NCBI RefSeq assembly: GCF_021378075.1
Contig: NZ_JAJUOS010000005.1
Span: forward strand, 1 to 64,000
Length of the DNA: 64,000 bases
Source: Rhodobacter flavimaris
GTDB lineage: Bacteria; Pseudomonadota; Alphaproteobacteria; Rhodobacterales; Rhodobacteraceae
Reading direction: 5' to 3'
Shown here in pieces: positions 30,466-39,281 of the stretch. Each line of letters starts with the position of its first letter. Position 1 is the first letter of the stretch. The notes under the pieces are model-generated. The model worked only from the letters and a program-made list of their open reading frames with translations. It was not told the origin of the DNA and ran no database searches. The position numbers were made by a program, and so were the translations under genes.

Positions 30466-31178
30466 AGAAACATCCTCAGCACGAGCGGCGCAAGGAAGGC
30501 GGTCAGCACCGCGTTCAGCCCCATACCAATCGAAGCGAAGGCCCCCGCCGTGTCATGCACCTGAAAGGCGCGTGCCGTGCCGATGCCATGCGCCGCGACC
30601 CCCGTGGCGAAGCCCCGTGCGCGCCAGTCCTTCAGCCCAAGCGCATTGAGCATGGGTGTCACGAAAATCGCCCCGATCATGCCGGTCAGCAGCACCAGCA
30701 CCGCCGTCAGCGTCGGCGCCCCGCCAAGCGATTCCGAGATCCCGATCGCCACCGGCGCCGTGGCCGATTTCGGCGCGAGCGTGGCCAGAAGCGCGGTATC
30801 CGCCCCGAAGGCCCAGGCAATCGCCAACGCCGAGAAGACCGCCGTAAACGACCCCGCCAGCAGCGCCACCACGATCGGCACCAGCGCCCGCCGCACCGCG
30901 CCCAGGTTGGCCTGCAAGGGCACGGCAAGGCACACCGTCGCCGGACCCAGCATGAAATGGACGAACTGCGCGCCCTCGAAATAGCTCTGGTATTCGGTGC
31001 CGGTCAGCCCCAGCAAAACTGCCAGCAAGATCACCGCGATCATCACCGGGTTAGCCCAGGGCTTGCGCCCCGAGCGGCGAAAAATCGTATCCCCAGCCCA
31101 ATAGGCAAAAAGCGTCGCGCAAAGCCACAGGAGCGGCTTCGAGGCAAGGTAGGACCAGATCAGCGCGGCATCAGTCAT
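30462..31178 (-). CDS. lrgB: LrgB family protein
   Basis: A 238-residue protein with about seven hydrophobic segments. The LrgB motifs are MLGPATVCLAVPLQAN, LAPKSATAPVAIGIS, TGMIGAIFVTPML, and AAHGIGTARAFQ. With LrgA it forms a membrane pair linked to murein hydrolase control and, in some species, glycolate or pyruvate transport. It overlaps lrgA by eight bases. Confidence 0.9.
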   Translation of the reverse strand: MTDAALIWSYLASKPLLWLCATLFAYWAGDTIFRRSGRKPWANPVMIAVILLAVLLGLTGTEYQSYFEGAQFVHFMLGPATVCLAVPLQANLGAVRRALVPIVVALLAGSFTAVFSALAIAWAFGADTALLATLAPKSATAPVAIGISESLGGAPTLTAVLVLLTGMIGAIFVTPMLNALGLKDWRARGFATGVAAHGIGTARAFQVHDTAGAFASIGMGLNAVLTAFLAPLVLRMFL

Positions 31179-31527
31179 CGGCGCGGCTCCCGACGAGGCG
31201 CGCGACCCAAGTGAAGGTCACCGCACCCACCACGATGGCCAGAAGCGTCGAGACCACCAGCGACACCGCCAGCGCCAGCCCGTAATTGGCCAGCGTGGGC
31301 ATATGCGCCACCACACCCACGCCCGCAGGCACGAACAACAGCGACAGGTTTTGCAGCACGCCTTGCGCGGTGGGCCGGATCAGCTCGCGCAGCCGCGTCG
31401 ACACTGACAGCGCCACCACCAGCCCGACCATTCCCAGCACCGGTCCGGGCAGCGGCAAATGCCCCGCGCGCGAGATCACCTCGCCCGCAAGCTGGAACAG
31501 CAAAATGATGGCAAGTGCCCCGACCAT
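31171..31527 (-). CDS. lrgA: CidA/LrgA family protein
   Basis: A 118-residue holin-like membrane protein with LPLPGPVLGMVGLV and LSLLFVPAGVGVV, the CidA/LrgA signatures. The ATG at 31527 has GGGAGG upstream and discards 23 upstream codons. It is upstream of and overlaps lrgB, and is divergent from smc. Confidence 0.9.
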   Translation of the reverse strand: MVGALAIILLFQLAGEVISRAGHLPLPGPVLGMVGLVVALSVSTRLRELIRPTAQGVLQNLSLLFVPAGVGVVAHMPTLANYGLALAVSLVVSTLLAIVVGAVTFTWVARLVGSRADD

Positions 31528-31709
31528 GCGCGACCTCCCTTGGTTTCTCGTCGCTAGGCTAAGCTCGATTGCGCAGCCCCGAAAGCCGAAATCCACGCAT
31601 ATCTTGTGGATAAGGCGCGCAAACCCGCCAGATCATGGGGCACGGCGTTGACTCATGGCCCTGTGCGCCCGACACTCGGCCCTGTTTCAGGATTCGGAAA
31701 GGCTCCGGC

Positions 31710-34700
31710 TTGCGTTTCACCCGCCTCAGACTGAATGGCTTCAAAAGCTTCGTGGACCCCACGGATCTGGTGATCCATGACGGGCTGACCGGGGTCGTAG
31801 GGCCGAACGGCTGCGGCAAGTCGAACCTGCTTGAGGCGCTGCGGTGGGTGATGGGCGAAAATCGCCCCTCGGCCATGCGCGGCGCCGGGATGGAGGACGT
31901 GATCTTCGCCGGTGCCGCCACGCGCGGCGCGCGGCACTTCGCCGAGGTCTCGCTGCAAATCGACAATACCGAACGCCTCGCCCCTTCGGGCTTCAACGAG
32001 GCCGACACGCTGGAAATCGTGCGCCGGATCACGCGCGATGCGGGCTCGGCCTACAAGGTCAATACCAAGGACGTGCGCGCGCGCGACGTTCAGATGCTGT
32101 TCGCCGACGCCTCGACCGGCGCGCATTCGCCCGCGCTGGTGCGCCAGGGCCAGATTGCCGAGCTGATCAACGCCAAGCCCAAGGCGCGCCGTCGCATCCT
32201 TGAGGAAGCCGCCGGGATCTCGGGCCTCTACCAGCGCCGCCACGAGGCCGAGCTGAAGCTTAACGGGGCCGAGCAGAACCTGCTGCGTGTCGATGACGTG
32301 ATCGAGCAATTGGGCCAGCAGCTTGCCCAGCTTGCCCGTCAGGCCCGTCAGGCCGCGCGCTACCGCGAGATCGGCGACGACCTGCGCAAGGCCGAGGGCG
32401 CGCTGCTCTATCGTCGTTGGCGCGAGGCCGAGGCCGCGCGGGGTGAGGCCGAGGGCCTCTGGCGCGAGCGGATGCAGGGCGCGGCGCAGGCCGAACTCGC
32501 CGCCCGTGCTAGTGCCAAGGACCGTGCCGCGCGCGAAGACGCCCTGCCGCCGCTGCGCGAGGAAGAGGCGATTGCGGGAGCGATCCTCCAGCGCCTTGTC
32601 GTGCAGCGCGACCAGTTGACTGATCAGGAAACGCAGGCCGCGCAGCGGATCGAAACCCTGAAATCGCGCATCCTGCAACTTGACCGCGACATGGAGCGCG
32701 AGGCGGGTCTGAACCGCGATGCTGGCGAGACGATCGAACGGCTCGACTGGGAAATGGGGCAGCTGATCAAGGCCGCCGAGGGGCATGAGGACAAGCTTTC
32801 TGCTGCCGCCGATGCGGCGTCGGAAGCGTCCTCGGTTCTGCAAGACCGCGAGGCCACGCTGAGCGAGCTGACCGAAGATGTCGCCCGCCTGGCCGCGCGC
32901 CACCAGTCGGCGCAGCGGCTTGTCGCCGACAACCGCACCACCGCCGAGAAATCGGAAGCCGAAGCCGCACGCGCCAGCGAGGCGGCCGAGGCCGCGCAAG
33001 ACGCGCTCGATAACGCGGGCGAGTCCTTCGAGGCGGCACAGTCCGCGCAGGAAGAGGCCGCCGAGGCCACCGAGATCGCCGAAGAGGCGCTCGCCGCCGC
33101 TGAAGAGGCCCGCGCCGAGGTGCAATCGCGCGAAAGCGCCGCGCGCGCCATGCGATCCGAGGCCGAGGGCGAGGCTGGCGCGCTGCGCGCCGAAGTTGCT
33201 GCCCTTGCCCGCCTGGTTGAGCGCGAGGCCGCGACCGGCAAGCAGTTGCTTGACCGCGTGCGCGTGGACAAGGGTTATGAGGCCGCGCTTGGTGCCGCGC
33301 TGGCAGACGATCTGCGCGCCCCCGAGGTGGATGCTGGCGCGAAATCCGGCTGGGGCCTGCTGCCCGAATATGACGCCGCGCAGGGCCTGCCGGTCGGGAT
33401 CGAGCCGCTTTCGTCCCATGTCGATGTTCCCGCGGTTCTTGGCCGCCGCATCTCGCAGATCGGGCTTGTGGCCGACCGCGATGAGGGCACGCGGCTGCAA
33501 GCGCAGTTGAAACCCGGCCAGCGGCTGGTGTCGATGGCCGGCGATCTGTGGCGGTGGGACGGCTTCCGCGCCGGGGCCGAGGATGCGCCGACTGCGGCGG
33601 CCCTGCGCCTGCAACAGCTCAACCGCCTTGTCGAACTCAAGCGCGACCTTGAAGAGGTTGCCGCCCGCGCCGAGGGTGCCCGTCAGGCGCATGAAATGCT
33701 GACCCGTCAGCTGGCCGACGCCTCGGCCGGTGATGCCCGCGCCCGCGAGGCCCGCCGCGCCGCCGACCAGCGCTTGGCCGAGGCTGGCCGCGCGCTGAGC
33801 CGGGCCGAGGCGGAACGCTCGATCTCGGCTGGCAAGGTGGAAAGCGCACGCCTTGCGGTGAAGCGCCACGAGGAAGCCGCCAGCGCCGCCCGCATGGCCC
33901 TGGCCGAGGCCGAGGGCCAACTGGCCGCCCTGCCCGATCTGGATTCCGCCCGCTCCGAGGTGGATGCGATCAAGATGACGGTTGAGGCCGCGCGTGTGAC
34001 CATGCTCACCCGCCGCTCGGCCCATGACGAGATCCGCCGCGAGGGCGAGGCCCGGCTGCGCCGCCGTCAGGAGGTGACCAAGGAAATCTCGGGCTGGAAG
34101 CACCGCCTTGAGACGGCCGAGAAGCGCTCGGCTGAACTTGCACTGCGCCGCGAGGAAACCGAGGCCGAACTGGAAGACGCGGCCGCGGTGCCCGAGGAGC
34201 TTGCCGCCAAGCGCGAGGAGCTGAACGAGGCCATCGCCACCGCCGAGGCCCGCAAGGCCGCCGCCAGCGACCGGCTTTCTGCCGCCGAGGGTGCGCTGCG
34301 CGAAGCGCAGATCGCCGAGCGCGAGGCCGAGCGTCTGGCCGGCGAGGCCCGCGAGGCCCGCGCCCGCGCCGAGGCCCGCGTGGATGCCGCGCGTGAAACC
34401 GTTGCCTATGCCGCCGAGCGGATCATGGAAGAGACGGAACAGACGCCAGAGGCACTGCTAGAAACGCTTGGCTCCGACCCCGACAAGATGCCCGATTCCG
34501 AGACGCTCGAAGTCGAGGTCGCGCGGCTCAAGCGCCAGCGCGAGGCGCTCGGTGCGGTCAACCTGCGCGCAGAGGAAGACGCCCGCGAGGTGCAGACCGA
34601 GTACGACACTCTGGTCAAGGAAAAGGCCGACCTGGAAGAGGCCATCCGCAAGCTGCGCGCCGGCATCGCGGGCCTCAACCGCGAGGGGCGCGAGCGCCTG

Positions 34701-35168
34701 CTGACCGCCTTCGAGCAGGTCAACGAAAGCTTCCGCACGCTGTTCACCCACCTCTTCGGTGGCGGCACGGCGAACCTGCAACTGGTGGAATCCGACGACC
34801 CGCTGGAAGCGGGCCTTGAGATCATGTGCCAGCCGCCGGGCAAGAAGCTCTCGACCCTGTCGCTGCTGTCGGGGGGCGAGCAGACCCTGACCGCCATGGC
34901 GCTGATCTTCGCGGTGTTCCTGGCGAACCCCGCGCCGATCTGCGTGCTCGACGAGGTCGACGCGCCGCTTGACGACGCCAACGTCACCCGCTTCTGCGAC
35001 CTGCTTGATGAGATGACCCGCCGCACCGATACGCGCTTTTTGATAATCACCCACCACGCGGTGACCATGAGCCGGATGGATCGCCTGTTCGGCGTGACCA
35101 TGCAGGAACAGGGCGTCAGTCAACTCGTCTCGGTCGACCTCAAGCGTGCCGAACAGCTCGTGGCCTGA
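31710..35168 (+). CDS. smc: Chromosome segregation protein SMC
   Basis: A 1152-residue SMC ATPase. Walker A GPNGCGKS is at residues 31-38. Two long coiled-coil arms flank a hinge at about 480-620. The LSGGEQTL signature is near residue 1053, and the Walker B VLDEVDAPLDD is near 1078. With ScpA and ScpB it organises and segregates the chromosome. I propose a TTG start at 31710, preceded by GGAAAGG with a seven-base spacer, giving MRFTRLRLNGFKSF and the usual Rhodobacter length. An upstream ATG at 31635 would add 25 unlikely residues. Confidence 0.96.
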   Translation: MRFTRLRLNGFKSFVDPTDLVIHDGLTGVVGPNGCGKSNLLEALRWVMGENRPSAMRGAGMEDVIFAGAATRGARHFAEVSLQIDNTERLAPSGFNEADTLEIVRRITRDAGSAYKVNTKDVRARDVQMLFADASTGAHSPALVRQGQIAELINAKPKARRRILEEAAGISGLYQRRHEAELKLNGAEQNLLRVDDVIEQLGQQLAQLARQARQAARYREIGDDLRKAEGALLYRRWREAEAARGEAEGLWRERMQGAAQAELAARASAKDRAAREDALPPLREEEAIAGAILQRLVVQRDQLTDQETQAAQRIETLKSRILQLDRDMEREAGLNRDAGETIERLDWEMGQLIKAAEGHEDKLSAAADAASEASSVLQDREATLSELTEDVARLAARHQSAQRLVADNRTTAEKSEAEAARASEAAEAAQDALDNAGESFEAAQSAQEEAAEATEIAEEALAAAEEARAEVQSRESAARAMRSEAEGEAGALRAEVAALARLVEREAATGKQLLDRVRVDKGYEAALGAALADDLRAPEVDAGAKSGWGLLPEYDAAQGLPVGIEPLSSHVDVPAVLGRRISQIGLVADRDEGTRLQAQLKPGQRLVSMAGDLWRWDGFRAGAEDAPTAAALRLQQLNRLVELKRDLEEVAARAEGARQAHEMLTRQLADASAGDARAREARRAADQRLAEAGRALSRAEAERSISAGKVESARLAVKRHEEAASAARMALAEAEGQLAALPDLDSARSEVDAIKMTVEAARVTMLTRRSAHDEIRREGEARLRRRQEVTKEISGWKHRLETAEKRSAELALRREETEAELEDAAAVPEELAAKREELNEAIATAEARKAAASDRLSAAEGALREAQIAEREAERLAGEAREARARAEARVDAARETVAYAAERIMEETEQTPEALLETLGSDPDKMPDSETLEVEVARLKRQREALGAVNLRAEEDAREVQTEYDTLVKEKADLEEAIRKLRAGIAGLNREGRERLLTAFEQVNESFRTLFTHLFGGGTANLQLVESDDPLEAGLEIMCQPPGKKLSTLSLLSGGEQTLTAMALIFAVFLANPAPICVLDEVDAPLDDANVTRFCDLLDEMTRRTDTRFLIITHHAVTMSRMDRLFGVTMQEQGVSQLVSVDLKRAEQLVA

Positions 35169-35255
35169 CGGGAACGGAAATTACCCCGATCTTGCCCAGA
35201 TCGCGCCCAGATTGGTGAACAAAGTGTAAGGAGCCCTATAGAAAGGACTCCGGCC

Positions 35256-35768
35256 ATGAAGTTCCTGTCCAAGACCTCCGAGATGATGCACGCCTCCAGC
35301 GCCCGCCTGACGGGACTGCACGGGATCGGGGTGTTCGCGGCCGGGTTCGTGCTGATGCCGATGGCGATCATGCGGGGCGAAAACATCTTTCTGCTGGCGG
35401 CAGTGTTGTTCGGATCGCTGATCCCCAGCATGGGTCTGGCAATGCGGCACCGGGTGCCCGACTGGCTTTATCATCCGGTGGGCATAAACCAGGCGCTGAT
35501 GGCGCATATCCTGCTGACCGTTGCCCTGCTGATCGAAATCGGCGCCTCGGCCGCGGTGATCCTGCTTCTGCCGGTCGAGTCGATGGCCGAGGCGCAGGGC
35601 CTGATGATTTTCGCCGTCATCCCGCTGACCATCTACTGGGAGATGAGCTTCCTTGCGCTCATGCTGACGCCGATCACCAAGGCCTTCCGCGTCGCCACCG
35701 CGAAACTCTCGCAGGTTCTGGCTGGCCCGGCGATCCCGCAAACCATTGCCGTGCATAACGGCACTTGA
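35256..35768 (+). CDS. Small integral membrane protein of unknown function
   Basis: A 170-residue protein with four predicted membrane segments (about 25-42, 44-60, 83-107, 117-140), followed by a short soluble tail. I do not recognise a family. It lies 87 bases after smc and ends 20 bases before a hairpin preceding ridA. Base composition is like its neighbours. Confidence 0.75.
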   Translation: MKFLSKTSEMMHASSARLTGLHGIGVFAAGFVLMPMAIMRGENIFLLAAVLFGSLIPSMGLAMRHRVPDWLYHPVGINQALMAHILLTVALLIEIGASAAVILLLPVESMAEAQGLMIFAVIPLTIYWEMSFLALMLTPITKAFRVATAKLSQVLAGPAIPQTIAVHNGT

Positions 35769-35788
35769 GGCCCCTTGCGCCTGCGCCT

Positions 35789-35820
35789 AACCTCCGTGCA
35801 ACACCAGCACGGAGGTTTTT
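35789..35820 (+). terminator. Hairpin with T-tract overlapping the ridA ribosome-binding site
   Basis: An 11-bp perfect stem (AACCTCCGTGC / GCACGGAGGTT), a seven-base loop and five T residues form a textbook terminator for the preceding membrane-protein gene. The 3' arm contains GGAGG, the only Shine-Dalgarno sequence for the ATG at 35822. It can therefore also hide the ribosome-binding site in any read-through transcript. Confidence 0.75.
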
Positions 35821-35821
35821 C

Positions 35822-36280
35822 ATGTCCCGCATCGACACCCGCCTGAGCGAACTCGGTATCACACTGCCCGGCGCGCCTGCGCCTGCGGCCAATTACGTGC
35901 CCTTCGTGCGCAGCGGAAACCAGCTTTTTGTCTCGGGCCAGATTTCGAACGGCCCCGAGGGGCTAATCAAGGGGCGCCTCGGCGCCGATATGGATGTGAG
36001 CGAGGGCGCGCTGGCGGCGCGTTTCTGCGGGCTGGCGCTGATCGCGCAGGCGAAGGCCGCGCTTGGCGATCTCGACCGGATCAAACGGGTGGTCAAACTG
36101 GTGGGCTTCGTGAACTCGACCGCCGATTTCATCGACCAACCCAAGGTGATCAACGGCTGCTCGGACCTGATGGTCGAGGTCTTCGGTGAGGCAGGGCGCC
36201 ACGCGCGCTCGGCCGTGTCGGCGGTGTCGCTGCCGCTTGGCGTCGCCGTCGAGATCGAGGCGATCTTCGAGGTCGCATGA
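35822..36280 (+). CDS. RidA family protein
   Basis: A 152-residue protein of the RidA/YjgF group, in the longer subclass with SRIDTRLSELGITLPGAPAP. FVSGQISNGPEG and SAVSAVSLPLGVAVEIEAIFEV are family motifs. RidA hydrolyses reactive enamine and imine intermediates made by PLP enzymes. I did not find the catalytic Arg context of canonical RidA and leave the activity open. The stop overlaps the GDPD start. Confidence 0.88.
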   Translation: MSRIDTRLSELGITLPGAPAPAANYVPFVRSGNQLFVSGQISNGPEGLIKGRLGADMDVSEGALAARFCGLALIAQAKAALGDLDRIKRVVKLVGFVNSTADFIDQPKVINGCSDLMVEVFGEAGRHARSAVSAVSLPLGVAVEIEAIFEVA

Positions 36281-37038
36281 TGCTGCCAGAGGCATTCCTG
36301 CGCGCGCCGATCGCGCATCGCGCGCTGCATGACCGAGCAGCGGGCCGCCCCGAGAACAGCCGCGCCGCCGTGCGCGCGGCGGTCGCGGCGGGCTACGGGA
36401 TCGAGATCGACATCCAGCCCTCGGCCGAAGGGGTGCCGATGGTGTTCCACGACTACGACCTGCGCCGCCTGACCGGCGTGCCGGGACGCGTTCGGGCCTT
36501 CACCGCGCGCGAGCTTGGCGCGACACGCCTGATCGATGCCGACGACGGCATCCCGACCCTTGCCGAGGTGCTTGAGATCGTCGGCGGCGCCGTGCCGCTG
36601 CTGATCGAGCTCAAGGATCAGGACGGCGCGATGGGGACCGATGTCGGCGCGATGGAGTGCGCCGTGGCCGAGGCCCTGCGCGGCCACAAGGGGCTGGTTG
36701 CGGTGATGTCCTTCAACCCGCATTCGGTTGCGGCCTTCCACGCGGCGGCGCCCGAGGTTCCGGTCGGCCTGACCACCTCGGCCTATCGCGCCGAGGACTG
36801 GCCGCTGCTGCCCACCGCTGTGCGCGAGCGGCTGGCGCTGATCCCCGATTATGATGCCGTTGGCGCCTGCTTCATCTCGCACGAGGCGGCCGATCTGGGC
36901 GCCGCGCGCGTGGCCGAACTGAAAGCGCAAGGCGCCGCGATCCTGTGCTGGACCATCCGCTCATCCGAGGCTGAGGCCCGCGCGCGCACGGTTGCCCAGA
37001 ATGTTACTTTCGAGGGATATGCCGCGCCGATCCCTTGA
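36277..37038 (+). CDS. Glycerophosphodiester phosphodiesterase family protein
   Basis: A 253-residue TIM-barrel GDPD. Motifs are IAHRALHDRAAGRPENS with the catalytic His-Arg, EIDIQPSAEGVPMVFHDYDLRRLTG and PLLIELKD. No signal peptide is visible, so it is cytoplasmic (UgpQ-like). It overlaps ridA by four bases and precedes the FemAB-like gene. Confidence 0.9.
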   Translation: MMLPEAFLRAPIAHRALHDRAAGRPENSRAAVRAAVAAGYGIEIDIQPSAEGVPMVFHDYDLRRLTGVPGRVRAFTARELGATRLIDADDGIPTLAEVLEIVGGAVPLLIELKDQDGAMGTDVGAMECAVAEALRGHKGLVAVMSFNPHSVAAFHAAAPEVPVGLTTSAYRAEDWPLLPTAVRERLALIPDYDAVGACFISHEAADLGAARVAELKAQGAAILCWTIRSSEAEARARTVAQNVTFEGYAAPIP

Positions 37039-37079
37039 CGCAACGCTACGTCATGCCACCTTTGGCGAAAGGAAAAGGC

Positions 37080-38240
37080 ATGAGCGAAGCAGTTGAAATC
37101 ACGCTTTTATCCGGGGTCCGCGAACTCCCGGCAGAGGTTTGGGACGCTTGCGCCTGTCCCGAGGCCGTGGACGGGCGCGCGCGCGAGCCGTTCACCACCC
37201 ACCGTTTCCTGAGCGCGCTTGAAACCTCTGGCTCGGTCGGGCCGGGCACCGGATGGGAGCCGCGCCCGATGATTGCCTCGAAAGGCAGCGAGATCATCGC
37301 CGTGGCGCCGCTTTACCTCAAGTCGCACAGCCAGGGCGAATATGTCTTTGACCATTCCTGGGCCGATGCCTTCGAGCGCGCGGGCGGGCGCTATTATCCC
37401 AAGCTGCAATGCGCGGTGCCCTTCACACCCGTCACCGGGCGGCGCCTGCTGACCCGCCCGGGTCACGAGGCCGAGGGGCGCGCGGCGCTGCTGGCGGGGA
37501 TGGCGCAGATCACCGCGAATGCCGGGATCTCCTCAGCCCATGTCACCTTTTGCACCGAGGAGGAGACTGCCTTCGGTCCCGGCGCGGACTACCTGCACCG
37601 GCTTGGGCAGCAGTTCCACTGGTTCAACCGCGGCTATGGTTCGTTCGAGGATTTCCTGGCCGATCTGTCCTCGCGAAAGCGCAAGGCGATCCGCAAGGAA
37701 CGCGCACGGGCGCAGGGCTTCGGCGGCACAATCCGGGCACTGACTGGCGACGCGATCGAGCCTCGGCATTGGCAGGCGATGTGGGCGTTCTATCAGGACA
37801 CCGGCAGCCGCAAATGGGGCCGCCCCTACCTGACGCGCGCCTTCTTCGATCTGCTGCACGAGATGCGCGACGATGTGCTGCTGGTGATCGCCGAGCGCGA
37901 CGGAGAGCCGGTCGCCGGGGCGCTGAACCTGATCGGACGCGAGGCGCTTTTCGGCCGTTACTGGGGCTGCGTAGAAGACCACGCCTTCCTGCATTTCGAG
38001 CTTTGCTATCATCAGGCGGTGGACTGGGCCATCGCGCAGGGGCTGGCGCGGGTCGAGGCCGGGGCGCAGGGCGACCACAAGCTGGCGCGCGGATACCTGC
38101 CGGTGCAGACCCACTCGCTGCACTGGATCGGGCATCCCGGCCTGCGCCGCGCCGTCGCGGATTATCTAGAGGCCGAGCGCGCGGCGGTGGACGAGGATAT
38201 AGCCGCGCTCACCGATCTGGGCCCTTTTCGCAGCGGTTAG
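37080..38240 (+). CDS. FemAB-like / peptidogalycan (DUF482) GNAT protein
   Basis: A 386-residue protein. The motifs PFTTHRFLSALETSGSVGPGTGW, FDHSWADAFERAG and YYPKLQCAVPFTPVTGRRLL, with the C-terminal HWIGHPGLRRAVADYLEAE, mark PF04339 (GNAT superfamily, once called peptidogalycan biosynthesis). The biochemical role is not established. The ATG at 37080 has AAAGGA upstream. Confidence 0.88.
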   Translation: MSEAVEITLLSGVRELPAEVWDACACPEAVDGRAREPFTTHRFLSALETSGSVGPGTGWEPRPMIASKGSEIIAVAPLYLKSHSQGEYVFDHSWADAFERAGGRYYPKLQCAVPFTPVTGRRLLTRPGHEAEGRAALLAGMAQITANAGISSAHVTFCTEEETAFGPGADYLHRLGQQFHWFNRGYGSFEDFLADLSSRKRKAIRKERARAQGFGGTIRALTGDAIEPRHWQAMWAFYQDTGSRKWGRPYLTRAFFDLLHEMRDDVLLVIAERDGEPVAGALNLIGREALFGRYWGCVEDHAFLHFELCYHQAVDWAIAQGLARVEAGAQGDHKLARGYLPVQTHSLHWIGHPGLRRAVADYLEAERAAVDEDIAALTDLGPFRSG

Positions 38241-38294
38241 GCGCGGCTTGGCGCGCAGCATGCGCGCGCTATGTGATGAAAAAAGGAGGATGCC

Positions 38295-38654
38295 ATGGCG
38301 AAGGTTGAACTTCTTTCTCAAGACGAGCGGCAGGCCCTGCTGCCCGCGCTGGAAGAGACCGGCTGGCGCGCCGACCCGGAGGCGGATGCGATCCGCAAGG
38401 TCTGGAAATTCCGGAATTTCTCGCAGGCTTGGGGGTTCATGTCCCGCGCGGCCCTGATCGCCGAGAAGATGAATCACCACCCAGACTGGCGTAATGTGTT
38501 CAATGTCGTGGATGTCACGCTCAGCACGCATAGCTGCGGCGGGATGAGCATTCTCGACGTCGAACTGGCCCGCGCGCTGGATGCACTGCCGTCCGAGGCG
38601 GTGATCGAGCGCGACCATTCACAGCCCATCGCCTGTCTTTGCGGCCAAGCCTGA
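38295..38654 (+). CDS. phhB: Pterin-4a-carbinolamine dehydratase
   Basis: A 119-residue protein with FRNFSQAWGFMSRAALIAEKMNHHPDW and VDVTLSTHSCGG, matching 4a-hydroxytetrahydrobiopterin dehydratase. It recycles the pterin cofactor; no phenylalanine hydroxylase gene is in the window. It has a strong AAAGGAGG ribosome-binding site. The usual T-H dyad of the active site reads STHSCGG. Confidence 0.9.
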   Translation: MAKVELLSQDERQALLPALEETGWRADPEADAIRKVWKFRNFSQAWGFMSRAALIAEKMNHHPDWRNVFNVVDVTLSTHSCGGMSILDVELARALDALPSEAVIERDHSQPIACLCGQA

Positions 38655-38661
38655 GGGAATT

Positions 38662-38705
38662 GCGCCTGCTCGCGCAGGCGCCCGGGGGCGGCGCGCGCCG
38701 CCCCC
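38662..38705. terminator. Two tandem GC-rich hairpins between convergent genes
   Basis: GCGCCTGC / GCAGGCGC (38662-38681) is followed by a perfect 22-base palindrome GGGGGCGGCGC / GCGCCGCCCCC (38684-38705). They lie between phhB and the convergent peroxiredoxin gene and likely end both transcripts. There is no strong T run. Confidence 0.6.
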
Positions 38706-38716
38706 GCCAGCCCTTG

Positions 38717-39205
38717 TCAAAACGACTCGAGCATCGTCTCGCCCGAAGAGGTCTCGCACACGCCGCCGTTCTCTTCCTTGTTGAGAACCTTGACGACACC
38801 GTCCTCGACCAGCATCGCGTAACGCGACGAGCGGTTGATCAGGCCGATCGGCGGCGCGGTGAAATCCATCCCGATCGCCTTGGTGAAGGCACATTCCGAA
38901 TCGCCAAGCATGGTGATTCCCGCCGCCGTCGCGCCGGTCGACTCGCCCCAGGCCTTGAGCACGAAGGGGTCGTTGACCGCGAGGCAGATGATCTCATCCA
39001 CACCTTTGGCCATCAGCTTGTCCTTGGTGCGGATGAACGAGGGAACATGGGCGGTCGTGCAAGGCCCGGTGTAAGCCCCCGGCAGACCGAAGAGCACAAC
39101 GCGGCGGCCTGCCAGCTTGGCGCCCAGATCCACGGCCTCCGGTCCGTTCTCTCCCATTTTCAACAGCGTGGCGCCGGGAAGCTTGTCCCCCACCGTAATA
39201 CCCAT
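38717..39205 (-). CDS. Peroxiredoxin, Prx5 family
   Basis: A 162-residue thiol peroxidase. The peroxidatic Cys49 is in LPGAYTGPCTTAHVPSF; a second Cys150 in NGGVCETSSGETML could resolve it. It reduces hydrogen peroxide or alkyl peroxides. The ATG at 39205 is chosen because the family begins MxITVGDKLPxATL; a long upstream extension is out of frame with other evidence. Confidence 0.92.
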   Translation of the reverse strand: MGITVGDKLPGATLLKMGENGPEAVDLGAKLAGRRVVLFGLPGAYTGPCTTAHVPSFIRTKDKLMAKGVDEIICLAVNDPFVLKAWGESTGATAAGITMLGDSECAFTKAIGMDFTAPPIGLINRSSRYAMLVEDGVVKVLNKEENGGVCETSSGETMLESF

Positions 39206-39281
39206 GTGTTTCTCCCTTCGCGTTGCACAGGTTTGCCCGGAGGATATAGGGTCGGCGTGGAAAGTGACCAGAGGTGATGGT

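Noticed and set aside
31653..34103. An 816-codon frame opposite smc
   Set aside because: Antisense to smc; composed of Gly/Leu/Arg repeats reflecting the coiled-coil codons.
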